Assembly: GCA_934373375.1 (NCBI GenBank)
Contig: CAKROP010000025.1
Coordinates: 1-13,847, forward strand
Direction of reading: 5' to 3'
Origin: an uncultured Anaerosacchariphilus sp.
GTDB taxonomy: Bacteria > Bacillota > Clostridia > Lachnospirales > Lachnospiraceae
Length of the DNA: 13,847 nucleotides
The notes beneath the pieces were generated by a model. That model was not told where the DNA came from and ran no database searches. It saw only the letters and a program-made list of their open reading frames with translations. Shown here piece after piece: positions 6,874 to 12,890 of the stretch (its first letter is position 1; each line of letters opens with the position of its first letter). Made by a program: the position numbers and the translations under genes.

Positions 6874-7500
6874 ATGACAATAGACAGTCAAAATCTCCTG
6901 GAGAGCATTCTGGAAAGTCTGAATCGGATCGACTATATCCATCCGGAAGACATCCCGGGCATCGATCTTTACATGGATCAGGTGACGACCTTTATGGACA
7001 GCCAGTTAAAGAGCTCCAAGCGGTATGAAGATGACAAGATTCTGACGAAGACGATGATCAACAACTACGCCAAGAACCGTCTGCTTCCCCCGCCCGAGAA
7101 GAAGAAATATTCCAAAGAGCACATGCTGCTCCTGATTTTTATCTATTATTTTAAAAATATCCTTTCCATCAGCGACATCCAGAGCCTTCTGACGCCGCTG
7201 ACGGACAAGTACTTCCATACAGACCACGAATTCCAGCTGGACCGCATCTACGACGAGGTCTTCTGCCTGGAAAAGGGCCAGATAGAAGATCTGAAAAAAG
7301 ATCTGATTCAGAAATATCAGGTTTCCGAGCAAACCTTTCCCGACGCGCCCGACGAGGATAAGCAGTTCCTGCAGCTCTTCTCCTTCATCTGTCTGCTGAG
7401 CTTCGACGTCTATATGAAAAAGGCCGTGATCGAACGGCTGGTAGATCAGCTGCCGAAGCCGGATCCGAAGCACGACAAAAAGAAAAAAGAAACACCCTGA
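6874..7500 (+). CDS. DUF1836 family protein, putative MerR-like DNA-binding regulator
   Basis: A 208-residue protein recognised as DUF1836-like from the segment LTKTMINNYAKNRLLPPPEK (58-77) followed by KKYSKEHMLLLIFIYYFKN and ILSISDIQSLL. This resembles a MerR-type winged helix-turn-helix: a recognition helix, a short wing, then a hydrophobic helical region. As I recall, the family includes B. subtilis YkrK, a repressor of the membrane protease gene htpX; I hold that link loosely. The C-terminus is a Lys-rich tail (KHDKKKKETP). The start is the ATG at 6874, with GAGGTGAT 4 bases upstream; 42 earlier in-frame codons cross both promoters and are rejected. It is divergent from pspA and has its own terminator, so it is monocistronic. 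A role in pspA control is plausible from position only. Confidence 0.8.
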   Translation: MTIDSQNLLESILESLNRIDYIHPEDIPGIDLYMDQVTTFMDSQLKSSKRYEDDKILTKTMINNYAKNRLLPPPEKKKYSKEHMLLLIFIYYFKNILSISDIQSLLTPLTDKYFHTDHEFQLDRIYDEVFCLEKGQIEDLKKDLIQKYQVSEQTFPDAPDEDKQFLQLFSFICLLSFDVYMKKAVIERLVDQLPKPDPKHDKKKKETP

Positions 7501-7514
7501 TAAAATCAGAAACC

Positions 7515-7563
7515 AAAAGAGAACTTCCATATCGCACTGGCGATCCTGGAGTTCTCTTTTTTT
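7515..7563 (+). terminator. Rho-independent terminator after the DUF1836 gene
   Basis: AGAGAACT (7518-7525) pairs with AGTTCTCT (7550-7557). After one bulged base CCA pairs with TGG, and an inner ATCGC/GCGAT stem closes an ACTG tetraloop. Seven Ts follow (7557-7563). The AAAA run on the left side makes it weakly bidirectional. Confidence 0.85.
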
Positions 7564-7604
7564 GTCCGTCGCGTACCAAACCGTACCACTTTTCAGAGGG
7601 CAAA

Positions 7605-7640
7605 GAAAAAGCGGAAAGCCTTCATCCAAAAGCTTTCCGC
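7605..7640 (-). terminator. Rho-independent terminator of the tRNA-Thr gene
   Basis: On the minus strand GCGGAAAGC (7640-7632) pairs perfectly with GCTTTCCGC (7619-7611) around a 12-nt loop, followed by five Ts (7610-7606). It lies 14 bases past the tRNA 3' end. Confidence 0.85.
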
Positions 7641-7653
7641 CATTCTTTTGACA

Positions 7654-7726
7654 AGCTGCTGACGGGAATCGGACCCGTGACCTCCGCACTACCAATGCGA
7701 CGCTCTACCGACTGAGCCACAGCAGC
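7654..7726 (-). tRNA. tRNA-Thr, anticodon GGT
   Basis: A complete 73-nt cloverleaf on the minus strand. The acceptor stem is GCTGCTG/CAGCAGC and the D arm is GCTC-AGTCGGTA-GAGC. The anticodon stem TCGCA/TGCGG encloses loop TTGGTAG, with GGT at 7691-7693. The variable loop is AGGTC and the T stem is ACGGG/CCCGT. The discriminator base is T and the 3' CCA is not encoded, so it must be added by CCA-adding enzyme. The T loop reads TCCGATT, with C where U55 (pseudouridine) is normal. GGT decodes ACC and ACU threonine codons. It stands alone between its own promoter and terminator. Confidence 0.95.
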
Positions 7727-7754
7727 GTTTTTAATGTCTTGCGCAACGCGCTAG

Positions 7755-7786
7755 ATTATAGTACCATCACTTTCAGGTAATGTCAA
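7755..7786 (-). promoter_or_regulatory. Promoter of tRNA-Thr with GC-rich discriminator
   Basis: On the minus strand there is a perfect TTGACA (-35, 7781-7786). A perfect TATAAT (7755-7760) lies 20 bp downstream, or TACTAT (7758-7763) at the ideal 17 bp. The bases after the -10 read CTAGCGCG, a GC-rich discriminator typical of stable-RNA promoters under stringent control. The start would fall ~20-25 bases before the tRNA 5' end. Confidence 0.65.
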
Positions 7787-7792
7787 GCGTTA

Positions 7793-7821
7793 AAATGAAA
7801 TTTTTTCAAAAAATTTTATTT
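7793..7821. promoter_or_regulatory. A/T dyad in UP-element position of the tRNA promoter
   Basis: Perfect arms AAATTTTTT (7798-7806) and AAAAAATTT (7808-7816) flank a single C, and the dyad continues after one mismatch with four more pairs (29 bp in all). It begins 7 bases upstream of the tRNA -35, where RNA polymerase alpha subunits bind UP elements, and its A-tract/T-tract makeup fits. It could also be a protein site shared with the divergent PucR-type gene. Confidence 0.45.
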
Positions 7822-7886
7822 CGGTATTTTTCGGGCAGTTTTTGGTCATTTTGACGAAAAAGATCTTTCCAGATATCAAAGAGGCA

Positions 7887-7895
7887 TGTTATAAT
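7887..7895 (+). promoter_or_regulatory. Extended -10 promoter of the PucR-type regulator
   Basis: TG-T-TATAAT (7887-7895) is a perfect extended -10, 31 bases before the chosen start codon. The -35 at 17 bp is poor. A separate TTGACG (7851-7856) with TATCAA at 7874-7879 is an alternative weaker pair. Confidence 0.55.
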
Positions 7896-7926
7896 CGAAC
7901 CAATGAAACCATGGAGGTGTATTAAT

Positions 7927-9018
7927 ATGATTTCCCATCAGGTGATACAGTCAAGTCTGGAAGAGCTGCGCGGTATAACAAGAATTGATCTCTGCGTACT
8001 GGAGACAGACGGAAGCCAGGTCGCATCCACCTTCGACGCATCCGGCATAACCCCGGAAATGACCCGGAGCTTCGCCCAGTCTCCGGCAGAAGGGCAGAAT
8101 CTTCAGGGATGTCATTTCTTTAAAGTATATGATGAAGGCATTCTCGCGTACATCCTGCTTGCAAAAGGCAGCGGCGACGACGCATACATGATAGGCAAAG
8201 TGGCAGTCAGCGAGCTTCAGAACCTGATTGTAGCCTATAAGGAACGCTACGATCGCAATAACTTTATCCAGAACCTGCTACTGGACAACCTATTGCTGGT
8301 AGATATCTACAGCCAGGCCAAAAAGCTCCACATCCAGACCGAAGCCATACGTGTAGTTTATCTGATCGAGACCCGCGACGAAAAGGACGTCATGGCACTG
8401 GAAGCTGTGCGAAGCGTCTTCGCACCCAAGTCCCAGGATATTATAACTGCCGTAGATCAGAAAAATATCGTCGTTGTAAAATCCGTCGGCGAAGAGGACA
8501 CTTATGACACACTGGATGAAGTAGCCGTAATGCTGGCCGGTATGCTGAATACCGACGAAGACAGTTCCCGCATCCGCGTCGCCTACGGAACCATGGTCAG
8601 TCAGATCCGCGACCTGTCAAAATCCTATAAAGAGGCGAAAATGGCTCTGGAAGTGGGTAAAATTTTCTACCCGGAAGCCACGGTAAACGCCTACCACACC
8701 CTGGGCATCGGCCGTCTGATCTATCAGCTTCCCCAGCCCCTGTGCGAAATGTTCATGCAGGAAGTATTCCATGAGAATACACCGGACACCTTCGATGAAG
8801 AAACCCTGTCCACCATCGAAAAATTCTTTGAAAACAACCTGAACGTCTCCGAGACCGCCCGCCAGCTTTTCGTCCATCGCAACACCCTGGTATACCGTCT
8901 TGAAAAACTCCAGAAAACCACCGGCCTGGACATCCGTGTCTTCGAAGACGCCCTGACCTTCAAGATTGCGCTCATGGTAGCGAGCTACATGAAGTATCTG
9001 GAAAAAGAACAGCTCTAA
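7927..9018 (+). CDS. PucR/CdaR-family transcriptional regulator
   Basis: A 363-residue predicted regulator. Residues 1-100 form a sensory-type N-terminal region (FKVYDEGILAYILLAKGSGD). Residues ~141-255 resemble the degenerate GGDEF-like domain of CdaR/PucR proteins (IRVVYLIETRDEKDV, IVVVKSVGEE, RVAYGTMVSQIRDLSKSY). The C-terminal ~60 residues are the PucR-type helix-turn-helix: FFENNLNVSETARQLFVHRN followed by TLVYRLEKLQKTTGLDIRVF. No catalytic GGDEF residues or transmembrane helix are seen. The start is the ATG at 7927 because GGAGGTG lies 7 bases upstream; an ATG at 7903 in the same frame has no such site. Characterised relatives control uptake or use of sugar diacids, purines or amino acids. 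No metabolic operon adjoins it here, so its ligand and targets cannot be read from context. Confidence 0.85.
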   Translation: MISHQVIQSSLEELRGITRIDLCVLETDGSQVASTFDASGITPEMTRSFAQSPAEGQNLQGCHFFKVYDEGILAYILLAKGSGDDAYMIGKVAVSELQNLIVAYKERYDRNNFIQNLLLDNLLLVDIYSQAKKLHIQTEAIRVVYLIETRDEKDVMALEAVRSVFAPKSQDIITAVDQKNIVVVKSVGEEDTYDTLDEVAVMLAGMLNTDEDSSRIRVAYGTMVSQIRDLSKSYKEAKMALEVGKIFYPEATVNAYHTLGIGRLIYQLPQPLCEMFMQEVFHENTPDTFDEETLSTIEKFFENNLNVSETARQLFVHRNTLVYRLEKLQKTTGLDIRVFEDALTFKIALMVASYMKYLEKEQL

Positions 9019-9049
9019 GCACGAGCACCTTATACGTATTCGATACACA

Positions 9050-9149
9050 GAAAAGCGGCGCCTCAGCCGCACAGAAAATCTTTCCTAAGGAGGGGCTAAT
9101 TGTCCCCGAGCGTGGAAAATTTTTCTGTGCGGCTGAGGGGCCGCTTTTC
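9050..9149. terminator. Long inverted repeat, bidirectional terminator between convergent genes
   Basis: Arms 9050-9078 and 9121-9149 are complementary at 28 of 29 positions (one G-G mismatch, 9060/9139). After a 2-base mismatch, TTTCC (9081-9085) pairs with GGAAA (9114-9118). The loop is 28 nt and contains GGGG and CCCC runs that could pair again. The outer stem has AAAAGCGGC/GCCGCTTTT ends, giving a T-run in both directions. It lies between the stops of the PucR-type gene (9018) and htrA (9160), so it can end both transcripts. The stem is much longer than a terminator needs. Confidence 0.75.
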
Positions 9150-9159
9150 GTCCGTCTGT

Positions 9160-10353
9160 TTATTTACTCTGCCCCAGCGTCACCGTCGCAGTTTTCTCAA
9201 CATACTGCCCATTCTCCTGAGTGCTATAGGTAATTTCCACCTGCTCCCCAGTTTTATAGTAAGCAATCTGCTCTTTCAGATCAGCCAGAGCAGATACGCT
9301 GGTTCCGTCGAATTTGGTGATGATATCGCCCTTCTGCAGACCGGCCCGCTCTGCAGCACTGCCTGTCTCCACAGATGTGATATAGATGCCCTTCGGCATA
9401 TCATAAGCCTGTGACACCTCGCTGGTCACATCCTGGCCGCTGATACCAAGGAAGCCCTGCTCTCCTTCAGCCGCCTTCTCGGTTCTCACCTGACGGTTCA
9501 TCAGGTTCTCAATGATATCCACCACGTCGTCCACCGGAATGGCGTACCCCATACCCTCTACCGATGTATCGGAATACTTAGCGGAGTTAATTCCGACTAA
9601 CTGTCCGGACATATTCAGAAGCGCGCCGCCGCTGTTGCCCGGATTGATGGCTGCATCCGTCTGAATCAGGGTGTTGGTGGTATTATCAATGGTAACCTCA
9701 CGGTTCAGGGCACTGACGATGCCCGTCGTTACCGACTGACCATAGCCCAGTGCATTGCCGATGGCTACCACCTGCTCGCCCACCTCCAGGTTGGAGGAGC
9801 TGCCGATTTCAATAACCTTGATAGTGGAAAGGGTATCCTCGGATAAATCACTTAGCTTCACTGCAATCACCGCAATATCATGATCTGCGTCCGTTCCCTT
9901 CACAGCCGCCTCCGCCACACTCTCATCCACAAAGCCCACGCTCAAATCCTGCGCGCCGCTGACTACATGGTTATTGGTGACCATCAGAAGCTCCGTATCG
10001 GTCTTACCGATGATGATGCCGGAGCCGCTGCTCTCGCTTTCATAAGCCTGTGTCTGACCGAACATGCTCTGCATCTCCTGGACGCTCTTATTGGTAATGG
10101 CTACCAGGGACGGCATAGCCGCCTCCGCGATAGCGGATACGCTGGCAATGCTGTCCGTATCGGTACCTGCAGCATCTGCGGAACTGCTGCTGACCGCGCT
10201 TGCGATATTCAGCTCCGCCTTGTCTGTAGCGGTCACTGTTCCACCATTTGTTTTGTTATACAGATAATTGCTGCCCTGAAAGGCTGTGCTTGCCAGCACG
10301 CCGAATGCCAGAGCCGTTGCCACGAATTTACTTCCCTTTTTTATGTTTCTCAT
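9160..10353 (-). CDS. htrA: HtrA/DegP-type membrane-anchored serine protease with one PDZ domain
   Basis: A 397-residue trypsin-like protease for quality control of exported and envelope proteins. Residues 1-7 are basic and ~10-25 (FVATALAFGVLASTAF) form a signal-anchor or signal peptide. A Ser/Ala/Asp-rich linker runs ~45-75. The catalytic triad is His129 (VTNNHVVSG), Asp159 (DADHDIAVIAV) and Ser241 (NPGNSGGALL). A single C-terminal PDZ domain spans ~298-395 (FLGISGQDV, AAERAGLQKGDIITKFDG). The start MRNIKKG is chosen because AAGGAGG lies 8 bases upstream; the in-frame TTG at 10371 overlaps that site and is unlikely. It is monocistronic, with the preceding gene's terminator upstream and a shared inverted repeat downstream. 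Confidence 0.94.
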   Translation of the reverse strand: MRNIKKGSKFVATALAFGVLASTAFQGSNYLYNKTNGGTVTATDKAELNIASAVSSSSADAAGTDTDSIASVSAIAEAAMPSLVAITNKSVQEMQSMFGQTQAYESESSGSGIIIGKTDTELLMVTNNHVVSGAQDLSVGFVDESVAEAAVKGTDADHDIAVIAVKLSDLSEDTLSTIKVIEIGSSSNLEVGEQVVAIGNALGYGQSVTTGIVSALNREVTIDNTTNTLIQTDAAINPGNSGGALLNMSGQLVGINSAKYSDTSVEGMGYAIPVDDVVDIIENLMNRQVRTEKAAEGEQGFLGISGQDVTSEVSQAYDMPKGIYITSVETGSAAERAGLQKGDIITKFDGTSVSALADLKEQIAYYKTGEQVEITYSTQENGQYVEKTATVTLGQSK

Positions 10354-10407
10354 ATTGAAAACCTCCTTCAAATCAGGTACTTGTTCTTTGTTTCATTTGA
10401 TGAGGTC

Positions 10408-10413
10408 ATTATA
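10408..10413 (-). promoter_or_regulatory. Candidate -10 of the htrA promoter
   Basis: On the minus strand a perfect TATAAT lies 55 bases before the htrA ATG, preceded by a run of Ts. No recognisable -35 is present at 16-18 bp, which would fit dependence on an activator. Two CTGTGT copies (plus-strand sense, 10466-10471 and 10477-10482), exactly 11 bp apart, lie upstream. Confidence 0.4.
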
Positions 10414-10575
10414 AAAAACATCTGTGATGCAATTGTGGTGTTTTTATGTAAGAAATGTGGTATTCCTGTGTCTTTTCTGTGTTCTGTTTCCCATTATCTG
10501 TAAATCTTTTGTATTTTTTTGAATCCACACGTACCACGTAAAACCTTGCACTGCTTCCACACCAATGCTTTGCAG

Positions 10576-10615
10576 AAAAATACAGCCCGGAAATGCTCTC
10601 GCGCCTCCGGGCTGT
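10576..10615 (-). terminator. Rho-independent terminator after the VanZ-carboxypeptidase gene
   Basis: On the minus strand ACAGCCCGG (10615-10607) pairs perfectly with CCGGGCTGT (10590-10582) around a 16-nt loop, followed by A and five Ts. It is 18 bases past the stop codon. The other ~220 bases up to htrA hold only the htrA promoter region and no gene I can support. Confidence 0.8.
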
Positions 10616-10633
10616 CCACTCATTCTTATGCTG

Positions 10634-12238
10634 TTATTCTTCCGCAGGCATATCTTCTCCGGTATCCCCGGAATCACCCGCCACATAATCAAATAAGGTC
10701 TTTGCGTCCTGATACCGGCCCGGATCCCCGTCCTGCATCAGTACCGCGATATAAGTCTTACCGCCAATCTCAGCCGCTGCTACCAGGCATTTTACATCAT
10801 TGAAGCTGCCGGTCTTCATCCCGATAGCTCCCTCGTAATAATACTCGCCGGATGGCTGAATCAGCTCGTTGGTATTCTTATAAGTCAAATCCAGGTTGTC
10901 AAACAGACCGCGGTAAGATTTCGCGCCGCAGAGCTTCTTAATGGTATCATTTTTCAGACATTCCCGCGCAATCCGAACCATATCCCGGGCGCAGCTGTAC
11001 TGACCGTCTGTCTGGTCACCGTCCGGCGTCAGAAAATTGGAATTCTCCAGATTGAGCTCTGTTCCCAGATCCTTTTCCGCATCCAGGAAGGCCTGCAATG
11101 CCTCATCCACCGACGCGCTGTCATTGCCCAGAATCTTCCGTCCGGTATAGGTCGCCAGCGCGTAGGCCGCGTCATTGCCGGAAGGAATCAGCATGGCTCC
11201 CAGAAAGGTCTCCACGGTTCCGGTAGTGCCCTCTTTCAGGCTCGCGTTGGACGCCTGGTCGCTGATACGGGTAATCTCTTCCCCTGCCGTCAGCTTCTCC
11301 GCCGGGTCGCAGTAGTTCAAGACGGTCAGGGCTGTCATCAGCTTCGTGGTACTGGCCGGGGTCTCCTGATCGGTTCCCGCCTTTTCATAGAGAATCAGAT
11401 CATCATCCACAGAAAACAGCACGGCTGCTCCCGCTTCCAGGGAAAGCTCCGGCATGCTGTCCGCCACCTGAAGCTTTTTCGCCTCTTCCTCAGCCAGACG
11501 CCTGGCCTCTGCCTCTTCCGCTGCTTTCTTCGCCTCCGCAGCTGCTTTCGCCTGCTGCTCCTCCTGAGCGCGTACCTCCTGCACCCGGGCTATTTCCAGG
11601 CGTGTGCCCTGCACCATCACCGGCAGCAGCATCAGAAGAAAGACCAGCTCCAGCTCCAGACGCACCGGAGCCGGTACCTGACGTCCACGGGAACGCTTCA
11701 CGGTCGCCATCCGTTCTATGCCTGTGATATTCATGCATAAAAGACCGAACAGAAAATAGCCCACAAAGCCTCCAAAGAGCGCCCATAAAATATCATCCAG
11801 CCGCACAACCATGGACGGCATGAAAAGCTGAAATACCTCGATAAAAAGCGCCGTGCTTCCGCACAGGGACAACACCTTGCCCGGATTCCGGCTTCTGCGG
11901 AACAGAAACGGCACCAGGAAACCGATGGGGATATATTTCAGAAAGGCCCCAAACAGGGCTCCCACGCCGCTCTCCCTGACCATCCGTACCGTGCCATAGA
12001 CGGGAATCAGATTCGTTCCCGGAAATGCAGGCTTCAGAGAAAAACCAAGTGCCGGGCTCACCGACGCGGAAAATAAGGTAAGCAGCCACCAGGCAAGCAG
12101 CGCCATGCCCACTTCATGGGCCACCGGCACCCGCATCCGTCCATTCCGGTATAATAGCCGGAGCAGCACCCGGTAAATGATATATACGATAATTCCTATC
12201 ACAAAATAGGGTTTGATACTTCCGAAATATCCTGCCAT
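10634..12238 (-). CDS. VanZ-like membrane domain fused to a D-Ala-D-Ala carboxypeptidase (peptidase S11)
   Basis: A 534-residue two-part protein. The N-terminal half is VanZ-like: helices at ~10-30, 43-61, 96-113, 121-139 and 147-168. The family signatures are NLIPV (76-80), FIEVFQL (132-138) and the R-x-DD core (Arg146, Asp148-149) before ALFGGFVGYFL. A further helix (~196-210) leads into an Ala/Glu/Lys-rich coiled-coil linker (~212-258). The C-terminal half, ~265-520, is a DacA/DacF-type penicillin-binding carboxypeptidase. It has SxxK (Ser296-Thr-Thr-Lys299), SGN (Ser353-Gly-Asn355) and KTG (Lys475-Thr-Gly477), so it should trim the terminal D-Ala from peptidoglycan pentapeptides. No C-terminal amphipathic anchor is obvious; the VanZ helices supply membrane attachment. 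The start is the ATG at 12236-12238, with AAGGAGGGG 5 bases upstream; 19 earlier in-frame codons overlap the promoter. Confidence 0.9.
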   Translation of the reverse strand: MAGYFGSIKPYFVIGIIVYIIYRVLLRLLYRNGRMRVPVAHEVGMALLAWWLLTLFSASVSPALGFSLKPAFPGTNLIPVYGTVRMVRESGVGALFGAFLKYIPIGFLVPFLFRRSRNPGKVLSLCGSTALFIEVFQLFMPSMVVRLDDILWALFGGFVGYFLFGLLCMNITGIERMATVKRSRGRQVPAPVRLELELVFLLMLLPVMVQGTRLEIARVQEVRAQEEQQAKAAAEAKKAAEEAEARRLAEEEAKKLQVADSMPELSLEAGAAVLFSVDDDLILYEKAGTDQETPASTTKLMTALTVLNYCDPAEKLTAGEEITRISDQASNASLKEGTTGTVETFLGAMLIPSGNDAAYALATYTGRKILGNDSASVDEALQAFLDAEKDLGTELNLENSNFLTPDGDQTDGQYSCARDMVRIARECLKNDTIKKLCGAKSYRGLFDNLDLTYKNTNELIQPSGEYYYEGAIGMKTGSFNDVKCLVAAAEIGGKTYIAVLMQDGDPGRYQDAKTLFDYVAGDSGDTGEDMPAEE

Positions 12239-12273
12239 AAAATCCCCTCCTTTTTCTTTTGTAGCCTGAGATA

Positions 12274-12282
12274 AGTATAACA
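12274..12282 (-). promoter_or_regulatory. Extended -10 promoter of the VanZ-carboxypeptidase gene
   Basis: On the minus strand TG-T-TATACT is an extended -10 (TATACT at 12274-12279), 24 bases after the sigH stop and 35 bases before the next ATG. There is no clear -35 and no terminator between sigH and this gene, so sigH read-through may add to its transcription. Confidence 0.5.
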
Positions 12283-12305
12283 TGTTCTGTCTCAAAAGCG
12301 GACTT

Positions 12306-12887
12306 TTATTTCAGAATAAATTTCTTAATTTTTCTGCGGATCCGCTGCAGCGCGTTATCGATGGACTTCGGGCTCCTCTCCAGGCCTTCTGCGATCTGCA
12401 CATAGTTCTCTCCGTTCAGATAGCGCTGCAAAATTCCGTACTCCATGGGACTTAAAAGCGCCTCAATCCGATCCTGCAGGCTCTCCGCCGATTCCTGGTC
12501 GATGAACAGCTCCTCCGGGCTTTTTCCCTGGGAACTGTCTGACACCTCGTCCAGGCCTTCTGTCAGCTCCACATAGGTATTTAGAGGGCTGTGCTTCTGC
12601 CGGGACGCAGCCTGGATGGCAGTATAAAGCTGCCTTGAGATACACAGCTTCGCAAAAGAGCCGAAGGAAGCCTCTTTTTCCGGCCTGTAATCCCGAATGG
12701 CCTTAAAAAGTCCCAGCATGCCCTCCTGAATCAAATCGTCGCTGTCGCCGCCAATCAGGTACAGGGTACGCGCTTCCTTGCGCACCTGTCCCTTGTAGCG
12801 TTCAATCAGTACATCCATGCATTCCTGCTCGCCGCCGCGGATCCCTTCCATCAGTTCTTCGTCTGAGCGTTCTTCAAGCTTTGTCAT
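12306..12887 (-). CDS. sigH: RNA polymerase sigma factor SigH (Spo0H type)
   Basis: A 193-residue sigma-70 family factor, close in length and sequence to Spo0H-type SigH, which directs transition-phase and early sporulation or competence genes. Region 2 spans ~25-95 (GGDSDDLIQEGMLGLFKAIR, then SFGSFAKLCISRQLYTAIQA). The RQKHSPLNTYVEL stretch closely parallels the SigH consensus RQKHIPLNSYVSL. Region 4 spans ~142-190, with helix-turn-helix YVQIAEGLERSPKSIDNALQ. It begins 3 bases after the rlmB stop, and its only ribosome-site-like sequence (AGAGG) is ~15 bases away, so translation probably depends on coupling with rlmB. In B. subtilis yacP lies between rlmB and sigH; it is absent here. Whether the organism sporulates cannot be judged. 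Confidence 0.93.
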   Translation of the reverse strand: MTKLEERSDEELMEGIRGGEQECMDVLIERYKGQVRKEARTLYLIGGDSDDLIQEGMLGLFKAIRDYRPEKEASFGSFAKLCISRQLYTAIQAASRQKHSPLNTYVELTEGLDEVSDSSQGKSPEELFIDQESAESLQDRIEALLSPMEYGILQRYLNGENYVQIAEGLERSPKSIDNALQRIRRKIKKFILK

Positions 12888-12890
12888 GAA

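Noticed and set aside
7006..7695. 229-codon minus-strand frame over the DUF1836 gene and tRNA
   Set aside because: Antisense to a supported gene and runs through two terminators and into the tRNA gene.
7564..7726. tRNA gene as possible integration site (attB) of a mobile element
   Set aside because: No integrase, no duplicated tRNA 3' end and no foreign-looking genes on either side within the window.
7851..7856. TTGACG as the -35 of the PucR-type gene
   Set aside because: It lies 33 bp from the perfect TATAAT, far outside normal spacing; only a weak TATCAA pairs with it at 17 bp.
9100..9414. 104-codon TTG-initiated frame from the inverted-repeat loop
   Set aside because: Mostly antisense to the htrA PDZ region and of unnatural composition; kept only as a low-interest note because of its ribosome-like site.
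10444..10692. 82-codon minus-strand frame between the carboxypeptidase and htrA
   Set aside because: Overlaps the end of the carboxypeptidase gene in another frame and passes through its terminator; no ribosome site or recognisable features.
12267..12294. TGAGA/TCTCA inverted repeat around the VanZ-carboxypeptidase promoter, with AACATGTT inside
   Set aside because: The outer arms and the inner palindrome have different centres and the arms are only 5 bp, so it is probably chance.
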